Shown: piece by piece, positions 5,375-6,901 of the stretch
How the letters are laid out: each line of letters begins with the position of its first letter
Numbering within the stretch: position 1 is the first letter of the stretch
Source of the DNA: Acidobacteriota bacterium
GTDB taxonomy: Bacteria; Acidobacteriota; Thermoanaerobaculia; Multivoradales; JAHEKO01
Direction of reading: 5' to 3'
Assembly (NCBI GenBank): GCA_024638355.1
Contig: JAHEKO010000019.1
Span: 1-6,901, forward strand
DNA length: 6,901 bases
The notes under the pieces: model-generated
What the model was told of the DNA's origin: nothing
Seen by the model: only the letters and a program-made list of their open reading frames with translations
Database searches by the model: none
Position numbers and translations under genes: made by a program

Positions 5375-6333
5375 CGTCCTGGCTCTGATTGCGGCGCTCC
5401 GAGCTCCTGGTCGAGGACGTTTGCCAATCGATACCCCGCCAGGGCCACCCGCTCCTCCGCGGTGGCGAGCGCGTGCGCCTTGTAGCCGCGCGGCGGCTTC
5501 CGGCCGCGCTCGAGTTCGGGCGGGTAGACGCTCGCCATCGAGATCTCGAAGCTCTGCCGCGCCCAGGCGGCGAAGTCACGGCTCTCGACGCGCTCGCCGA
5601 ACTCGCTCGCCGGGTGCTCGCCGGTGATCGCGCCGGCGATGCGCCGGACGTAGGAGTCTTCACTCTGGAACCACCACCGGGTGTACGACTCGCGCAGGAT
5701 CCGGTCCCAGAATGAGTGCAGGTTCCATCGCCCGTGGAGCTCGAAGAGATTGCCGCCGCGGTCGCCCTGGGGCTCGGTCGGCGTGACCCGGCCGGTTGCG
5801 TGCAGCGGCTGATGGACGTCGCCGGCCAGGTGGAGGACCCAGGCGAGGCGGATGCCGCGCTCGGCGGCGGGCAGCGAGGCGGCGCCCAGCGTCGGCACCA
5901 GCGCGTCGAGGCGCTCGATCAGCCGTCCCAGCAGCTCCATGTCGGTGCGCTCGTGCGGCGTGTTGTCGGGGCCGCGGGTCTCGAAGAAGTGATTCACGTA
6001 GTGCCAGTCGCCGTGGTGGTACTTTTCGCGCCGCTCGGGGAAGTCGCCGTCACGGACGATGTCCGGCCAGTAGGCCGCGAGCTGGAAGTGCTCGGCCTGC
6101 CGCTCGGCGAGCGGGCGAGATCCTGCGGGCAGGAGCTGCCGAAGATCGGCGTCCTCGGGCACGGCGGCCAGAAGCTCGGCCGCCGCCGCGCGCGCCGCGG
6201 GCGACATCCGCTCCCAGGCGATACGGGCGACGGTCAGATGACCGGTCTTGTCCCATGCCGCGGCGGGCGCCGCCAGGAGCACGGAGACGACCAGGAGGAG
6301 CGAGGAGACTCGAGCTTTCAGCTTGGCGATCAT
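5371..6333 (-). CDS. Secreted S1/P1-type zinc nuclease
   Basis: The product is a 320-residue precursor. Residues 1-26 are a clear signal peptide (basic start, hydrophobic LLLVVSVLLAAP, AAA before the cleavage site). Cleavage after Ala26 exposes Trp27 as the mature N-terminus, which this family needs because its amino group binds zinc. All nine ligands of the trinuclear centre are present with family spacing: Trp27, His32 (WDKTGH), Asp91 (YWPD), His111 (WHYVNH), His168, Asp172 and His178 (HLAGDVHQPLH), His206 and Asp210 (NLHSFWD). S1/P1 enzymes cleave single-stranded DNA and RNA and remove 3'-phosphates, so it probably scavenges phosphate or nucleotides in the periplasm or outside the cell. 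It starts 43 bases after the CoA-binding gene. GAGG lies about 11 bases before the ATG, and the stop overlaps the next gene. Confidence 0.93.
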   Translation of the reverse strand: MIAKLKARVSSLLLVVSVLLAAPAAAWDKTGHLTVARIAWERMSPAARAAAAELLAAVPEDADLRQLLPAGSRPLAERQAEHFQLAAYWPDIVRDGDFPERREKYHHGDWHYVNHFFETRGPDNTPHERTDMELLGRLIERLDALVPTLGAASLPAAERGIRLAWVLHLAGDVHQPLHATGRVTPTEPQGDRGGNLFELHGRWNLHSFWDRILRESYTRWWFQSEDSYVRRIAGAITGEHPASEFGERVESRDFAAWARQSFEISMASVYPPELERGRKPPRGYKAHALATAEERVALAGYRLANVLDQELGAPQSEPGR

Positions 6334-6376
6334 TGTCTTGGAGCCTCGTGTGACCGATTGCGATCGATTCGCCGCT

Positions 6377-6763
6377 CTAGGGAAAGAGCGACGGGCTGAG
6401 TCCGATGTCGACGATGCTGCAGGCGTCGCGCGCGACGATGCCGATTCGCGTGGCCTCTTGCAGGGTCTCCGGATCGGCCGATCCGGGATTGAAGAAGCAC
6501 TCCTCGGCGCCGGCCGCGGCGAGCTCGGCCAGGAGTCCGCGGGTCGTCTCGGGCGGGAGGTAGACGCTGATCCGGTGGATGCGTCCGCCGATCTTCTCCG
6601 CCACGGCCTCGAGGTCGCTGTAGGCGGGCAGGCCCTCGATCTCCGTTTCACGCAGGTTGACCGGGAAGACCCGCCAGCCGGCCGAGGCGTAGGCGCGTAC
6701 GCACTTGTTGCCGTACTTGCTGCGGTCGGCCGAGGCGCCGAGGACGGCGATGGTCTCGCTCAA
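6377..6763 (-). CDS. CoA-binding Rossmann-fold protein (CoA_binding_2/YccU type)
   Basis: The 128-residue product is one Rossmann domain of the YccU-like CoA-binding family. It opens with the nucleotide-binding loop TIAVLGASADRSKYGN. Then come GWRVFPVNLRETEIEGLPAYSDL in the middle, ISVYLPPETT, and the family end FFNPGS (cofactor loop) and ACSIVDIG. Such stand-alone domains resemble the N-terminal part of succinyl-CoA synthetase alpha subunits, and their role is poorly known. The start is TTG at 6763, which overlaps the selB TGA by two bases. GAGGAGG lies six bases upstream, and the Rossmann strand begins only four residues later. An upstream in-frame ATG (6850) would add 29 residues that merely shadow selB. 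It is probably translated by coupling to selB. Confidence 0.85.
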   Translation of the reverse strand: MSETIAVLGASADRSKYGNKCVRAYASAGWRVFPVNLRETEIEGLPAYSDLEAVAEKIGGRIHRISVYLPPETTRGLLAELAAAGAEECFFNPGSADPETLQEATRIGIVARDACSIVDIGLSPSLFP

Positions 6764-6901
6764 GCGGGCCTCCTCAGTAGGATTCGCTTGTTGCCCGCGC
6801 GCCGGGTCACCCCGATCGAGTCGAGGTGCTCGAGTACCGGGATCGCCCATTTCCGCGTCAGACCGAATCGCTCCTTGAAGTCGCCGACCGAGAACGACTC
6901 C
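6760..6901 (-). CDS. selB: C-terminal end of selenocysteine-specific elongation factor SelB (partial)
   Basis: The last 46 residues are visible, beginning ESFSVGDFKERFGLTRKWA and continuing IPVLEHLDSIGVTRRAGNKR to the TGA at 6762-6760. This is the typical final winged-helix domain of SelB (F-K-x-R-F-G-L-x-R-K-x-x-I-P-x-L-E-x-L-D-x-x-G-x-T-x-R-x-G-x-x-R). SelB carries Sec-tRNA to the ribosome, and its last winged-helix domain binds the SECIS hairpin on selenoprotein messages. The organism therefore should make selenoproteins. The rest of the gene lies beyond the right edge. Its stop overlaps the TTG start of the CoA-binding gene, which makes it the visible head of the minus-strand unit. Confidence 0.88.
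   Translation of the reverse strand, partial: ESFSVGDFKERFGLTRKWAIPVLEHLDSIGVTRRAGNKRILLRRPA

Noticed and set aside
6377..6850. Longer CoA-binding protein starting at ATG 6850
   Set aside because: The extra 29 residues overlap the conserved SelB winged-helix codons in another frame. The TTG at 6763 has a good Shine-Dalgarno and precedes the Rossmann strand.
1..6901. tRNA, rRNA, insertion sequence or attachment-site duplication
   Set aside because: No cloverleaf-like T-arm, rRNA motif, transposase motif or paired terminal repeats were found by eye.

Overview
The window is GC-rich bacterial DNA with short intergenic gaps, mixed strand use and several non-ATG starts. A selenocysteine elongation factor tail (SelB), an S1/P1-type nuclease, a PIN/Phd toxin-antitoxin pair and a large multi-repeat metalloprotease would fit an uncultured high-GC Gram-negative lineage such as Acidobacteriota or Myxococcota. 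That placement is an impression, not something the sequence proves.

Left part (1-1265, + strand): the last 30 codons of an unrecognised gene, then a compact toxin-antitoxin operon. A Phd/YefM-type antitoxin starts on a perfect 14-bp palindrome that overlaps its probable -10 box and abuts its ATG. A VapC-like PIN toxin follows, and its only sensible start is a CTG overlapping the antitoxin stop. Next comes about 400 bp without an intact gene. It holds an orphan Shine-Dalgarno plus ATG and a frameshifted relic of an alpha/beta-hydrolase esterase that still shows its GxSAGG elbow.

Middle (1266-2642): a minus-strand membrane-anchored helical protein, a divergent plus-strand four-helix membrane protein resembling DUF3995, and a minus-strand VOC (glyoxalase/fosfomycin-resistance fold) protein.

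Centre (2797-5022, + strand): the most remarkable gene, a 741-residue M43/pappalysin-like zinc metalloprotease. Its catalytic domain is split by a six-blade tectonin-type repeat array inserted between the zinc-binding HExxHxxGxxH motif and the DTP loop/Met-turn. About 4.5 copies of a 50-residue repeat of the BTRD1 kind follow at the C-terminus. No signal peptide is visible. A strong small hairpin lies just 5' of its ribosome binding site.

Right part (5066-6901, - strand): a tightly packed transcription unit that reads, in order, the selB C-terminus, a CoA-binding Rossmann protein (TTG start overlapping the selB stop), a secreted S1/P1 nuclease with all nine zinc ligands, and a small membrane protein whose ATG overlaps the nuclease stop. 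The overlaps point to translational coupling. No functional link between SelB and the nuclease is evident.
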